From Pyrrhosoma nymphula (Eukaryota > Arthropoda > Insecta > Odonata > Coenagrionidae), in assembly GCA_963573305.1 (NCBI GenBank), contig OY754332.1, positions 138,997,977-139,061,976 on the forward strand: a stretch of 64,000 nt of DNA, written 5' to 3'. Shown here piece by piece: positions 1 to 13,300 of this stretch. Under the pieces are notes generated by a model. The model did not search any database, had not been told where the DNA came from, and saw nothing but the letters and a program-made list of their open reading frames with translations. The position numbers and the translations under genes were made by a program. Position 1 is the stretch's first letter, and each line of letters opens with the position of its first letter.

Positions 1-9
1 CGGTGGGAA

Positions 10-262
10 TTTCATTGATAGGCTCGTTGCTCGTTTCCTTTTTTAAACATCCTCTTCCAGGTGCATACTTGGGAGATATAACCATCCTCCCAGTTGAAGT
101 TTTCTTGTTTTTTTGCTATTTCTCTTGCCTCCCGGATGATTCTGGGATAGTAGTAGTTTTCCCTCGAGAGAATCCTTGGTTTACTGAAGCCCACCATGTG
201 TCTGGGTTCTGACCATATGTGTTCCGCGACAGAGGAGAGTTGGGAATTGCTTCTTCTCGAAC
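10..262 (-). pseudogene. Penelope-like element, C-terminal GIY-YIG fragment
   Basis: On the minus strand this encodes the part of a Penelope-like retroelement protein downstream of the GIY-YIG nuclease core. The recognisable stretch runs from AEHIWSEPRH through the block PRILSRENYYYPRIIREA. A parallel block (EHAWSEPGH, then PRILSRENYYYPRIIQEA) occurs on the plus strand at 640-750, so two related, diverged copies face opposite ways. The catalytic GIY and YIG residues are not in this copy. It is a truncated remnant; the exact ends are uncertain. Confidence 0.7.
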
Positions 263-289
263 GAAAAACAGCTACCAAAAAGAGATGGT

Positions 290-925
290 CCTGAAAAGGG
301 CGTTTGGAGAAATGATGGAGGACAAGCCAGAGAAGAATCCCCCAAAGAAAAGCCAACGGCTTATGCAACTCTACCGTACGTAGTGTGAACTACGGAAAAA
401 AATAGCTAGGATTCTCTCGAAGGCCAACATCTACACAGGGTTCAAATGCTGCAGTAAAACAGGAGATCACCTGCCTAAACCTTAGGAAAAACTCCCGCAC
501 GTGCTCTCTGAAGGTGTGTACCAACTGGAGTGCTCCTGCGGAAAGTCCTACATTGGGCAGACAAAAAGATCCATGAAATGCAGGAAAAGAGAAATCAAAA
601 AAGCGATGGAGGAGAAGCAATTCCAACTCTCCACCATCGTGGAACACGCATGGTCAGAACCCGGACACAAGGTGGACTTCGGTAAACCAAGGATTCTCTC
701 GAGGGAAAACTACTACTACCCCAGAATCATCCAGGAGGCAATAGAAATAGCAAGAAAAAAAACAAAACTGCAACCGGGAGGATGGTTATGCAGACCTGAA
801 GACGCCAGCAGAATGGCAAGAGAAACGGTTGTCGAGCATGGACATCTAGTGGAGGAATGCCCGAAAGCTGAGAATTTGCCCTCAGAGGCACGTTCCCCTC
901 GGTTTCTGTTGATAATATCATAGCG
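290..925 (+). pseudogene. Penelope-like element, GIY-YIG endonuclease fragment
   Basis: Translation shows a degraded run (CELRKKIARILSKANIYTGF) followed by the nuclease core GVYQLECSCGKSYIGQTKRS, a GIY-YIG domain of the Penelope type with the cysteine pair CSC before YIG. The open part runs from about 501 to 923; upstream of it the frame carries at least two stops (for example just before EKLPHV). The reverse transcriptase that normally precedes this domain is absent. This is a 5'-truncated retroelement copy, not a host gene. It differs clearly from the Penelope-like element at 31685-34607. Confidence 0.85.
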
Positions 926-1690
926 AAGCGGAAATCCTGTGGCTTCCAAGTCATGTCAGTCATGCAAATTAACAGCACTTGACAAGGAGCGTGCCATGGG
1001 TATCACCCATGTCGCGGCCAACCCAACCTACACCTGCTAGGTTTCCTGTGAACACTACCACATTCACCTCTCCCGTCATTTATTGCTTGCAAAATGTAGT
1101 ACATTACAAAATGTAGTACAAAATGTAGTACAAAACGGATAAATTATACATGCCTACTGCACTGAGAGCCCATGTCTGTAGTCTGGCATTTCTATGTGTT
1201 TTCATTGTTGACATTCATGGGTTGAACTAGTTGTGAAAGTGAATTTACTGATCAGCCACAATAAAAATGTATCCTCGGTAGAGTCTGACTAAGAGTTCAC
1301 ATTTTGGATTAGGCATGAAGAGAGGGAGAAATCAAAGGCTGTAAATAGCAAGGGTTACCCAAATGGAGGTGATCTACCAGTTAAGGTAGGTTTAGGTGGA
1401 AGTAGGAACCTTAAGCAGCTGCTGGCCCTTGACTCCTTGCATGATTTCATTCTTCAACTGTGCATACGTTCTATCTCTATTCATTCCGTACATAAAGCCT
1501 ATTTTCCTTTTTCTCCTTCCCTGCTATCCCTTTCTCCTTTATTACCTGTAACAATCACCTGCTTGGTTCCATTTGCATTAAAGGCTGAAGTTCAGAGGCA
1601 GCGAAGAAATGGTGTGTGGTGGGATCTTGAGATGTGCTTGCCATTCTGACTAGGCTTCACCTATTTTGTATGTGCCAAAGCAAGATGGTA
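926..1690. other. Unassigned intergenic stretch
   Basis: No coding signal or recognisable element. A small tandem repeat of aaaatgtagtac, three copies, lies at 1091-1131 (a five-base spacer separates copies one and two; copies two and three abut). The block around 1385-1410 resembles, in reverse, the sequence around 6893-6915, so part may be an old dispersed repeat. Confidence 0.4.
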
Positions 1691-2390
1691 GGATACGAAT
1701 TTGTGTGGACTTGAAGGTAACATAAGATTAAGTTCTGGTTGCTGACTTTTACCCATTACCAAAATTAGTATAGAGGATTTCTTTGGACAGAGGCACTATC
1801 TTTGTTGCCTTAGATCTCCAAAATGCATACTTACAACATGGAGTTGGCTCAGAGTCACAAAATTACCTCACCATTAACACTGATTACGGATTGTTTCATT
1901 TTACCCGGTTGCCTTTTGGCGTTCCAAGTGCACCTGGAATTTTCCAGTCGGTAATGCTAGAGATACTCAAGGGCTTACCAAAGGTAGTGTGCTATTTGGA
2001 TGACTTATTGGTCTCTGGAAGAGATTTTCAAGATTGTAAACAAAGGGTGGAAATGGTGTTATATAGGCTTATTCAATACAATGTAAAAGTGAACATGGCC
2101 AAATGTAAGTGGTTTTCTGAATCTGAGGATTATGTTGGTCACACTATAAATGCAGAGGGTGTTCATCCAATGGCATTTAAATGGATGCCTTTGTAAAGGC
2201 CAAACCTCCAAGAGATGCCACTCAACTGAAGTCTATTTTGGGGATGCTAAATTTTTACCACAGATTTTACGTAACCTCTTTAGTGTCACTAAATAATTGT
2301 ACAATTTGACTAAGAAAAATGCTACTTGGGAATGGACTGATGATTGCAACCAAGTGTTTGAAGAAAGTAAAAAAATGCTTCTGTTGTGAC
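1690..2390 (+). pseudogene. Ty3/gypsy-type reverse transcriptase fragment
   Basis: An LTR-retrotransposon polymerase remnant. The open frame 1783-2196 has the motif order of Ty3/gypsy reverse transcriptases: FVALDLQNAYLQ (first catalytic Asp region), RLPFGVPSAPGIFQ, then CYLDDLLVSG with the YLDD active site, then VGHTINAEGVHP. After a stop near 2194 the reading continues in another frame as PRDATQLKSILGMLNFYHRF, the usual connection region. No LTRs, protease or integrase were found nearby, so it is a decayed internal fragment. Confidence 0.85.
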
Positions 2391-2689
2391 ATTCCTTGTT
2401 AGAACGGAGAATATGTCACGCCTATCTCTACTTTTCCTTCACCTATGTTCTGGGTGATTCCGCTTACCCTCACTTAAATCCTAAGGGAGTGTATGGGCGT
2501 GGTAAGTTACCATTCAGTCTAACCCTCTAGAAGTTTTGAGCAATGTACAAAATTTTGAGAATATGTATAAAAGAAAAAAAACACGAGGAAGTGGACATCA
2601 TGGAAAGTACTGAAAAGCTTTCGCCTAATAGTAAGGAGTGGTTAGAGGAGAAGATGACTATGATATTGCTCCCTGAATGTAAAATACAA

Positions 2690-3560
2690 AAAAGCCTCTT
2701 GGCATAGAGATGGACTTACCATCGAATTTTATCAAACGTTCTGGAGAATTTTAAGAGGGCCCTTCTCCACAATGGCAGAAGCCAGCTTTAGCAGGGGCAA
2801 ACTCGCACTCACAATGAGGAGAGCAGTAATCACACTTATACACAAAAAAGGAGAAAAAGAACAGCTAAAAAACTGGAGACGTGTGTCCATCACCATGGTA
2901 GACTATAAAATACTGGCGAAGGCCCTTTCTGTTAAACTGCCTGGAATAATAGCAGAAGTAGTCTCAGCAAACAAGGATGCTCTGTCATGGGCAGGAGTAT
3001 CTCAATATGAAACATCATGTTAACTAGAGATGCCATCACCGTGAGTAATGAAAAAGAATAGCAACTGGCAATTCTGGCACTAAGATCAGAAAGCAGCCTT
3101 CAACAATGTGGATCATGCCTATTTATTTAACCCTTAAATGCCGAAAGTGCCAAAATTGGCACGCCGTTTGGTGCTTCTCACTGCTGAAAGTGCCATTATT
3201 GGCTGAGACACAACAAGAAAACTTTAAAAGGGCCAATTTAAATCCGGCAGGGAGAGACTTCAAAGGAAATTTAAATCCGGCGTTTAAAGGTTAATGTAAT
3301 ACAAAGGAAAGGATTCAGGGAGAAATTTATACACCGAATAATGACCCTCTACGAGGACGCGACCTGTTTCGTAAGAGTGGCACTAGCCTTGACTCCTACT
3401 TTCCCCTTCGAGAAAGGAATAAGCCAATGATGCCCCTTATCTGGCCAACTAAATATTATAGCCATTGACCTTCTGCTGAAACTCCTCAAAAGAAACCTAC
3501 ATCAGCATGACATCAAACTTGGAAACACAGCTGGCGGTATCAGCATGGGCTCCTTGTAGC
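2690..3560 (+). pseudogene. Tx1/L1-like LINE reverse transcriptase remnant
   Basis: Non-LTR retrotransposon fragment in several frames. First block (2772-3023): AVITLIHKKGEKEQLKNWR and VDYKILAKALSVKLPGII, the RT fingers region. Next, KAAFNNVDHAYLF at about 3090-3130. Then, beyond an inserted MITE, KFIHRIMTLYEDA and PFEKGISQ followed by CPLSGQLNIIAIDLLLKLL up to about 3490. This wording is typical of the Tx1 branch of L1-group elements. Frameshifts and stops separate the blocks and the YADD segment is missing. Inactive copy. Confidence 0.75.
3131..3290. mobile_element. TTAA-flanked MITE (piggyBac-like ends)
   Basis: A 160-base element bounded by TTAA at 3127-3130 and TTAA at 3291-3294. Ends are imperfect inverted repeats: CCCTTAAATGCC on the left and, reverse-complemented, CCTTTAAACGCC on the right. 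TTAA duplication with CC-starting termini is typical of piggyBac-derived MITEs. It sits inside the Tx1-like LINE remnant, whose reading resumes on both sides, so it is the younger insertion. Confidence 0.7.
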
Positions 3561-4275
3561 TGCCTGTGCTTGACTTCATCAAAGATCCATCATTGGCAAG
3601 GTACCATTGGAGAATATGGTTATGGAAATGTAAATATTTACTGGAGGAGAAGGATTGCTTCCAATTACTTGGGCCACAGAAAGATAGATATAAAATGGGA
3701 TTCATGAATCTAGTAGTGAGTCTCAACTGACTCACCGTTAGTTGGCCATCTTGAGTGTGTGTGTATTGGTCGATCGTCACCTGAAATAACCAGCTGACCT
3801 ACCAATTAATGGGATATTCACTAATCTGTATTGAATGAAGTATTGAGATATTATTAAAAATTCTGCAACGTCAAAGTCATTGAAAATTTTATTGACTAGT
3901 AATAAAAATACATTCTTTGGTACATGTCCAATAATACTCAAATATTTATATTAGTCATAAATTTTGATTGATATTGTAAGAATCTCATCACTTCGTAATT
4001 GTTAATAGTGACAAGTTATTTGACATAAACAATTGCTCCATATCTTTCTATCATCAGTTTATATATTACTAACACAAAGTTAAATCGGTCTATTCATAAA
4101 GACCTATGTGTTGTAACTTATTCTTAATGCTAATGATGACCTTTTTCTTTTAGCAGTATAGAGGAATGAGTTATTTAATAGTTTTAGAGTTGATATCTGA
4201 GATGTGCATTTTATGCTCCAGGCACAATGGTATACGTAGATCTTGGATCTTGATTGTATTTCTCCAGATTATTGT
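3561..4275. other. AT-rich DNA, likely 3' flank of troponin C
   Basis: No coding signal seen. The part next to 4276 should include the 3' untranslated region of the troponin C gene on the minus strand. An obvious poly(A) signal could not be chosen with confidence. Confidence 0.4.
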
Positions 4276-4304
4276 TCATTCTCCAGTCATCATCTCCATG
4301 AATT
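4276..4304 (-). CDS. TpnC: Troponin C coding exon 6 (last)
   Basis: Acceptor ctatcatag precedes AATTCATGGAG. The exon completes the split Glu codon of EF4 and encodes FMEMMTGE, then TGA. Too short for an ORF search, but it joins exactly in phase to the exon ending at 4441. Confidence 0.92.
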
Positions 4305-7300
4305 CTATGATAGAAAAATTAAATTAAATTACAAAATAATTGCATCAAAAATCATCAAGGAAGGTCTTCTGTGTATATGCTCCTTGAGGAAATATGCAAT
4401 AGTTTTTTGTGGAAACTTTGGATTAGAATTTGTGTCTTACCATCAAAATCCACTGTTCCAGATCCATCAGTGTCTATTTCAGCAATTATTCCATCCAAGT
4501 CATCAGGGCCAAGTTTGTCATCTAGTGCTGCCAGGATTTCTCTTAATGTTGCTGTGGTGATGTATCCATTCCCTAATCAAATGGAATCAACAGTGAAACT
4601 AAGTAATTAAATCTTGTAAATTGTTTGGTGAAATTGGTCTCTAAGCTGTATTAATATTATGTATGTAGGTACTTCTTAAAATTCTGATACAATCTAGTCT
4701 AAATTACACACACACACATATAATAAATAATATCGTTCAAACAGAGGGTGAAAGAAAGAGGATAGGAAAAACACAAAATTGTGAAGTCCAATGGTGGTGT
4801 GAAGATGGTATGATGGCCGATTCACAGTGAAAAAAATTCGTCTAGACCGGGAATTGAACCACGGACCTTCCGATTTCGCGCCGGATGCTCTGACCACTAA
4901 GCTATCTAGACTACTAAAGAAACACTGGAATCGGCGGGGGGGTTTATATTAATCAAACACCCCCAAGACTAGCCCGTAAAGTTCACCGAGAGATGGCGAC
5001 AGGGCGTTTTTCACCCACCGGCAGAGAAGGAATTACGTTCACAGAAGAGGAAAGGAAAGGTTGACTCAGGCACACAGACAGTGGTAAAGATACAGAACAG
5101 GCGTTTCGGGGCACGCAGAGCCCAAGAAGTATAAAATGAGCCATTCCAGCCATACAACCATTCATTCATTCACTCAAACCGCTCACTGGCGTAAATAATA
5201 AATAATATCGTTCAAACAGAGGGTGAAAGAAAGAGGATAGGAAACACACAAAATTGTGAAGTCCAATGGTGGTGTGAAGATGGTATGATGGCCGATTCAC
5301 AGTGAAAAAAATTCGTCTAGACCAGGAATTGAACCACGGACCTTCCGATTTCGCGCCGGATGCTCTGACCAACGGATGCTCTAGATAGCTTAGTGGTCAG
5401 AGCATCCGGCGCGAAATCGGAAGGTCCGTGGTTCAATTCCCGATCTAGACGAATTTTTTTCACTGTGAATCGGCCATCATACCATCTTCACACCACCATT
5501 GGACTTCACAATTTTGTGTGTTTCCTATCCTCTTTCTTTCACCCTCTGCTCTAGGGTAAGAGTAGGAATGACTCATTCCTGCTCTTACCCTAGAGAAAGG
5601 TGGAGCTAGTCTTCACCGAAATATCGGAATTTTTAACTTGTGAGTGTTCTTTTTTCCGTTTCTGTATTTTTATTGGCCACCCTCTTGGCATATTGTATAT
5701 ATATATATATATATATATATCTCTTGGCTTTGTGATATTCTTGCTGTTCAAAAAGCAAACCTTTGTTTTGGTAATGTGATTATATGTAGATGTTAAAGTG
5801 AGTCCTTCAAAAAGTGAGACGAAAGGCTTAAACTTTGTTTTGCTAATGGTAATGCATATCAACTGCCTTTAGTCAAACATCAGTGGAAAGAGTACTGCTG
5901 TGGAAATTTTATACCAGAAAGTTTGCTTATAGTTGATGAGAGACTAGTAGGACAGCTAGAGATATTTTGCATTAAAATTTTAAACCTAATCCCTTCCCCA
6001 TTAGGCCATGTTCCAACCAAAGAGGGTGCCTACTCTCTTACAGATAAACATCTTCTACTCATATCTAACTACCTTCCTCAAACTCTTATTTCCCCTAACA
6101 CCAGCGGCTTAATGCTACCTGTGACCTCCCATAGCTCTCCATCACCCCACTTCTCTCAGCCTACTCACAATCCCTCCAATACCCAGTTGCCTTTGAATTC
6201 CACTCCAATTACTTTCTACACAGTCCCACCCCTCTATACTTTGAAATTCACCTATAAATATGATTCCTGATGTGTCATAACTAGAACGTGATTTCGGTGT
6301 ACCAAAACTAATTGAGCCAAGGGTAAGGTCTCTTTAAAATCCATGCTCCTCCACTGCTTAGACCCTACACATCGATGTTCCCATCTTCTGTTTACAAAAT
6401 TGACTCTGGCAGCAGGGACTCAAGTCTGCCTTTCATGTCACTCTGGCATTATGCCCTCTATTTATCCACTGAGGTATGGGGGAAGGTAAGCGGTCATCTC
6501 CCCGGCCCATACCCATCAACCAACCCCTCCCTCCCTCCCTCATGCTCCCCCCTTGCACTTTGGTTTTTTATAAAAGGCTTGCAGTGGCTAATATTTTTCT
6601 GTTCATCTTGAAAATAATGCTTTTGTTGTCAAAACCGGTCGACAGCAATAAAACTTAGTGGAACTGTAATGTGTTTTCAAAATGATTCATATCTCCTCGT
6701 TCCACAATGTATCATCAAAATCTATTGACTTGATTATAATTAGCTGTAATTTTAGGTATGAAATCACTCTAAAGTGTTTCTTTGATTGGAATTCTCTTAA
6801 TTTGAAGGACTAATTTCAACTGCACAAGAAAGAAATATCATAGTTAGATTGGGCCCTGCGCATGTAATAATTTAGATGATTTCTACTAACTTCCATTTGA
6901 ACCTACCTTAACCGGTAGGCTACCATAATGAATGAATGAATATACCATTGATATTGTATTGGATAATTAAAGGATTAATGGTTACTGACATAATTTAACC
7001 CTCTCAGTGCTATGCACGCATGTATGTGTTTTAAAAAGCAGGAGTAATACCAACAACGAAAGTATGCTTGCTACGGTAAGGACTCTCTGGGATGAAGCTT
7101 AGCACTGAAAAGGTTAATATTTCTCCTCGAACGCATTGGTAGGTTTTAGCAATTCTAACTCAGTATAACACACCTAATTGACCTTACTAATGATTGACAT
7201 CTCTCACCTTCTCTGTCATAAAGACGGAAAGCCTCTTTCAACTCTTCTTGCATAGCCTCAGCATCTTCTTCTTCCAAGAAATGTGAGGCAATGTGGCAGA

Positions 7301-10300
7301 AACAGTCAAAGTTGACTCTTCCAGTGCCTAAAAACAATGAAATAAGTATCACTCAAGAGAAAAGTCATAATATCAGAGCACTGAACAAACACTAAGTTTT
7401 GATTTCTCTTTTAGAATTTCGTGCACAGCTCTTAACAATATAAGTTAAGAGGATCAAGCATTTCAGATTCAACCATACAAATGCATTCTAATGCATCAAG
7501 TCAATCAATTGAATAATAGTTCACATGATTCACTGAATTTATACGATCAAAACTCAAAGATAATGTAGCTATGCACTTGGAATTCTCGGAGTAACTGGTG
7601 ATACTGAAGTATAGCGTGACCAAAAAAGGGAGGACTGTTTAAGAAATCAAGTAGTGCCACAAATTCTATTTTTCTCTCCAGTGCTTATTATATTTTATTA
7701 CTATTATATAATTATTTAATTAATATATTAATATTATTAAGTCATTATTATAATGGCAATTCCTTATTTTGTGTATTTTTATCAACATTCCTAATTGTAG
7801 GAAATAATATTTGACTGAAGAACTTTGGAGAGAAAGGATTATAAACTTTCAAATATGTCACAACTTTGAAAAACTCTATTTTTTAAATTTGGTTTATTTC
7901 CTGCATTTCCTTATGCAGCCAAGTGAAAAGAAGAAGTGGCATCCATGCTCTGGTGTGTCTCTACCACCTATTAAATGGTCAGAATGATCACCAACATGTG
8001 TATCTTATTGGAAATACTGGGTTCTGAGCATTGGTGGCCCCAAGGGGGGGGGGGGGGCGTCAATTGCCCCCCCAAAACCTGGTGAATTTTATTTATTTTT
8101 TCATAGACCTAAAACTAAAAGCCAAATTATTTTATGCTTTGAAGTACGATGGTAGGCATATGTCTTAAACTAAATAAGAGTTTCTTTTTCATTTTACACA
8201 TAATTTGTTACGATTTCCTGGGACGAAACCCCCGGACTCCCCTTTTCCTGGGAAGTGTTCCATACCTCCAGAGCATTTCTCCCCCCCCCCCCCCCCGAGA
8301 CCCTCCCCATCCCCTGAACCCCTGGTCTGGAGCTGCCCCTGATTCTGTTCTATGACAAATATTTAATTGCCAGTAGAGGAACAATTCAATCAAGTATTCA
8401 GAATATGGTTGAGTGTATAGTAATAGATGTGCTGTTCCAGGTATTTTCCCTTTTTTTACACAGAAAATAAACCATTTGCACTACAGAGATGACTTCTCCT
8501 ATCTTAGTTGGAAGGCCCTTGTATTGGCAAGTAAAACATTGTTGCATCTTTCTTGTTAAGCCACATCTTGAGTTGGTACACCACAAGTATTTGGAACCCA
8601 GTACAGAAAGTATTTATCATGTAATCAGCAAAATACAAAGGAAAGACATGAATTTTGCAGAAAACTACAATAAGTAAACAGAGAGTACGACAAAACCTTT
8701 AGAAGAATGATAGTTAGCTGAAAAATACTTGTATGTTGAACAGTAGGCAAATTTCACTAGAAAAATGCATATAGTAAGTAGGTAATACAAGTTCAAGGTA
8801 GTACAAATATGTTCATCACGGCGGGTATTATTTTACCTCTCACACTGACACGACTGACAAAAGTGGAAAAATACGTGAGATTCACTGACGAACTGCTATG
8901 CTCAAGAACTCTTCCTTTTTGTGCATCGGTCATTACTACAACTCGAGCAGATCAAGTCATTAAGATTGAAGTGTACTGATCGAAGCACGTAAGCAGAGAT
9001 CCGTTTACCACTGACAAGTTTACACCACCTTCGGGGCTCGAATCACGGGCCTCCGTATGGGAAGCCAGTGCTCTTATCCGACTCCATGAAAGAGGTCGCC
9101 ATCGAGATTTCGCTTCTTACAGTCGCGTATCCTTGTAAATTATACATCCCGCCAACCATGTGCGGCAAGCGTTCTTTCCATTCCACGACCTGCAGGCGCA
9201 AACCCTATTCCTCACGCACTTGATTGTAATAAAAACCCTTTGTTTCCAGAGTTGACTCATCTTCGAGGCGCATAGCACTGCACAATGAAGGGAAATCGAA
9301 GTTTCGGTGATATAAGCCATAAATGAAAGTGTATTTCGGTAACTGGGAAAAGAAAATGATCGAGAAGTGTGCGCGAGACTAATTGAAGAAATATTTTATT
9401 GCCCACATTAAAGTCTTTCCGGGAAATTTGCCGTTGGAAAGTTTTCTTAAAAGGTTAAACCAAGAAAGGATTACGCAGCGAGCATCAAATGGACGAGTAT
9501 GTCCAATAATGGAAACCATTTACTTGCTATACAATATGTATGATTAGCTCAGCAAGAGGGGATCAGGGTGACGTTGATAACGGACACCAAGTTTGAGTTC
9601 GTACCACGAGAGTGGAATGGTAACATCCCACGCTCATGTATTTCGTTTCAACATCGAAGTAACCAAGGGAAATTTCTCCCATTGTCCTCGGTTGCGACAC
9701 TTTTCTGGAGTGATGTCGATCTGCTACACAAATGAACTGATAGGGGAATCTGTCGGGTTCGAATATTTCGTGAAAAACCCTTTCTTGTCGTCAGCACTCA
9801 ATCATTTAATCATACTCGTATTTCAACGGGTTACTTGAACTCGTATTTATTCTAAAATATCTTCCTCTATCCGTCTGTTCTTTTTTCAGCAAATTCTCAC
9901 AAGTTTCCTGACTTGACTTGTTTAGAGGTTTTAAGGAAAATAACCATCGACTGCTTGATAGCGTACACTTTAAGGTTTCATTTTGTGCATATATCCCATA
10001 AGAGTTTTAAAAAAAATGAGCGTAGGTTGAGTTTCTGTTAGCTGTCATATATTTCGAACGACTATTCAAATTTTAAAGGCATTAAGTGACTTGTGGAAAC
10101 ATCCTAGATACATGAGTTACAGTAGTCGCCATTATCACGACCTAATAATATCAAGATATCTTAGTGCATCTCTGCATTACACCCCACCACAGCCTTGAGT
10201 CTTTATTTCAGCTTAATTTTAATTAATTCCTATATATTCCAAATTTAATTCCTGAGACCTTAAGGGCTCCGGGGAAATTTTGATAAAATCACTCTAGAGA

Positions 10301-13300
10301 CAAGTGAGAACCTCTCATTTTAGAAGCGTCTTAGTAATCATGATATCAGTTTGTTGTTCGAGCGGCCATGGACCCGGAAGAAATTCAGCCCCAAACGAAG
10401 AAATTGAAGAATCGGTTTTAGAGTTATTAAAATATTTTAGCAATATTTTGATAGGAAAAACAAAAAATAACGAATGCGTCAATGATATCTAAATCTCGAG
10501 CGATGAAGTCCCTGCCGATCGCTGACGAGTGTAGAATGTCGTATAAAAAATCTGGCGATCGTCCAGAACTTAGAGGCTCTGTTTTACTGTATTGATTTAA
10601 ATAGTTACCATTTCTCTCCTTGATTTAGAGGTACTATAAAAAAATAAAGCTGGAATTACACTTAATGGAGCATGGATTAGCAGGGATTTATGCAGAATGT
10701 GTGCATCGTTGAGATAACAGATAAAATGTTTGCGCTGGGCTGCACCATCGTTTTTCTTTTCGTGTTCAAATATAAATTGTACGTATTTATTCCTGGACTG
10801 CTTTCGGATTTCACGCAAAAATGATGCATCGAAAATCTTGCTGACAGATTTTGCCGAAAAATAAGTTTCTTTTGCGCGGTTTGGAAGGGATGCCGCCCAC
10901 GATCAACATCCCAAGGCGAAAGTCTATCGAGCGTCTTTTTACCTCTCATTTTAGAAGCGTTAATAAACATTTTTGTTGAGATAAGGACCCGCAGTTCCTA
11001 ATCTAGAAGGCTAATTTGAATTATAGTCAAAATACTGCCATATCGTATAATCCTGTGGAACCGATCGCTATTTGAGCCTCTTTTTTTGGAATTCGGCGTC
11101 GAAGGTGAAATGGGTTGCGCAATGCCGCAGTTTGTGGATTGCGCAAGGGGAAGGGGAAGAGAGAGCGTTACCGGTATTTGAGTCACTCGAAGCATTTACT
11201 TAAGGTATATCTCGAAAAACCAATGATCAAAGAAAACGCTATCCTCATGATGCGAGCAACCAATGCCTTCCGCCCACCCCAAACAAATGTTTTTCCGCTT
11301 TGAGATACACTCCCGGATTTACCACTGAATAATTTTTTTCCTCTATTCCTATTGCGGACAGTAATGTGCTTCTTAATTGCCCTACACCCTGTTTGAAGGC
11401 CGCTGTCACCATTTATGAGCGTGTTTATTACTCTCTTAGCACTTAACCAATTGAATTGAACAATAGTTGAACAAGTATGGATATCAAGTGAGTCTGCAAT
11501 GCGTTGTACATTTTTAGACGCAAGTGAAAATCAAAGATTTTCTAGACACATGGAGTTGTGCCGGTTACCGGTTCGAGTTAATTCGAACACATTCCGTGTG
11601 ATAGAACCCCGAGAGCCTTGCGCTCACGCGGCGAGCAGGATGAAAGTGTATGTTGACGCTGGGCAGTGCTTTTTGCGTCTCATCTTTTGAGTCTCGTCTT
11701 CGACTGGCCATGGGAGGGAATGTGTGATGGGAGCGGCGGCCGGGAACTGAACTAAGGCGGCGCCAGGGGTGAGGTATCCGGGATGGTGCAGTTCGGCGAT
11801 GCTTCTTCTGGGGCCTCATTCAGGAAGGACTCGACATTTTCTAACCTCGAAAATGCCACGGAAATGACGTCACAGGCTCGACAAATCTCTGCGTTGAAAT
11901 GGCATTATTTGAAATTATCGAGGTTGTGGCGTCATAATGTCGTCATTTCCGAGACTCGAGAAGTTCGAGACCTTCCCGAATAGGCCACAAGTGGGCAGGG
12001 ATAAGTTGTCGGTCACGGCACTGACGCTCACGTTCCGCGTTCAGAAGCATAGGTACTGCGTTGGCCGTGCGATGGAGGCACGCCAGCATGTGCTTTATTT
12101 CTGACAGTAAATGATTACCTTTCTTTCCCTTTGCCCTCTGCGTACCCAACAATTTAATCTGACCCTGGAGCCGATTCATAGGACTCCTGTTTACGCCTCA
12201 CATCCAACTAGTTATGTGGTACGAATCGCACAATCGCAGAAAACTAACTTTATTCGCAGTTGGTGGTATAAAGGCTTTTTACTTTTAAACAAAAACACTC
12301 AAATACTAAAAATAGGTCGCATGTATTGTTTTAGTTGGATCGTATCTTACTGTGACAGCTGGGAGTATTGGGTACGCGGACTACCTGGGCGTGCCAATAT
12401 ATATATATACCCCAAGTAGCCCGACTTTATGAATTACGTCATTACCATAATTATTCTGGTAAACTGCCATCTAACTACACTTACAAAGATGTTTTTACTC
12501 AGGGAAATTCTTAATTAATAAATTAAAGGAGAAACTTTGTTGAAAAATAAATAAGATAATTTTACATACCTTCAGGATCTTGCTCTTCAATGAGTGCGTT
12601 CAATTCTCCGTCATCATATGCTTGTCCGATGGTATTTAAAATTGTGCTAATTTTTACGGTCTCGATGAAACCAGACTTTGAGGTGTCGAACATCTGGAAT
12701 GCTTTCCTCATGACTGTAAGCAAAAATGTTGCGGGTTATTTAAGCCTCTGATACAGAGCATTTAATAGATAATCAATCAAGGACTTTACGACCATGTCCT
12801 AAGATTTTTAGTGTAATTTACGATTACATTGTCATTATTTTAATTTCAAATTTCTTACTTTGCACTTTCTGGTCGTCATCTTCCTGAAAAGAAATAGAAA
12901 CACTGCCATTAATATCGAACATAATTATCTTCTTCAATGGAGTTATCTAAAATAATATATATTTTGAATAAAAAATTTATCGTTGGACATTTATTAATCT
13001 GAATTAAAAGCCAAAGAGGATATTTATGAATTCGAGTAGGTGTTGCTGGGTCTCGTAACGATGGGGCAGAGATGATATCGAGGAGTGGGATGACTAGTTA
13101 TAGCACTTTCCTCGATCTCATTTTACGCGCTTTACGAGCCTTCAGGGAATGTCTCATGAGACCAGCGGAGGAGAGGAAATGGCATTTCTTGTGACATTAA
13201 TATGTCTTCATTTCAAAATATCATCAGCGAAAACGACCAGAAATATCAGTTAAAGTGCTGGTGCATGAAATTATGCCACCCAAAAGAGTTTTTAATCATA

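Larger units (their letters stand above)
4573..7207 (-). other. Troponin C intron 5 with SINEs and a MITE
   Basis: About 2.6 kb between coding exons 4 and 5. It holds three copies of a tRNA-like SINE (4721-5549), a 23-bp hairpin, a (TA)n run, two hammerhead-like motifs and a TTAA-flanked MITE. The stretch 5721-6600 has no supported feature; the open frame at 5923-6270 has no recognisable domain. Confidence 0.8.
7328..12569 (-). other. Troponin C intron 4
   Basis: A 5.2-kb intron. It contains a hAT-like MITE (8029-8341), two tRNA-like SINE remnants (about 9028-9090 and 9545-9610) and a MITE-like inverted repeat (11812-11986). The remaining parts, 7330-8028, 8342-9020 and 9611-11811, show no supported coding or repeat feature apart from AT-rich sequence. 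Confidence 0.8.

Noticed and set aside
4694..5372. Two near-identical minus-strand frames
   Set aside because: They are translations of the tRNA-like SINE copies.
4840..5450. Functional tRNA genes
   Set aside because: The cloverleaf heads lack U33, have mismatched T-stems and continue into a shared SINE body, so they are tRNA-derived repeats.
5923..6270. 115-codon plus-strand frame
   Set aside because: Low-complexity, Pro/Ser/Thr-rich end, no domain; inside a troponin C intron.
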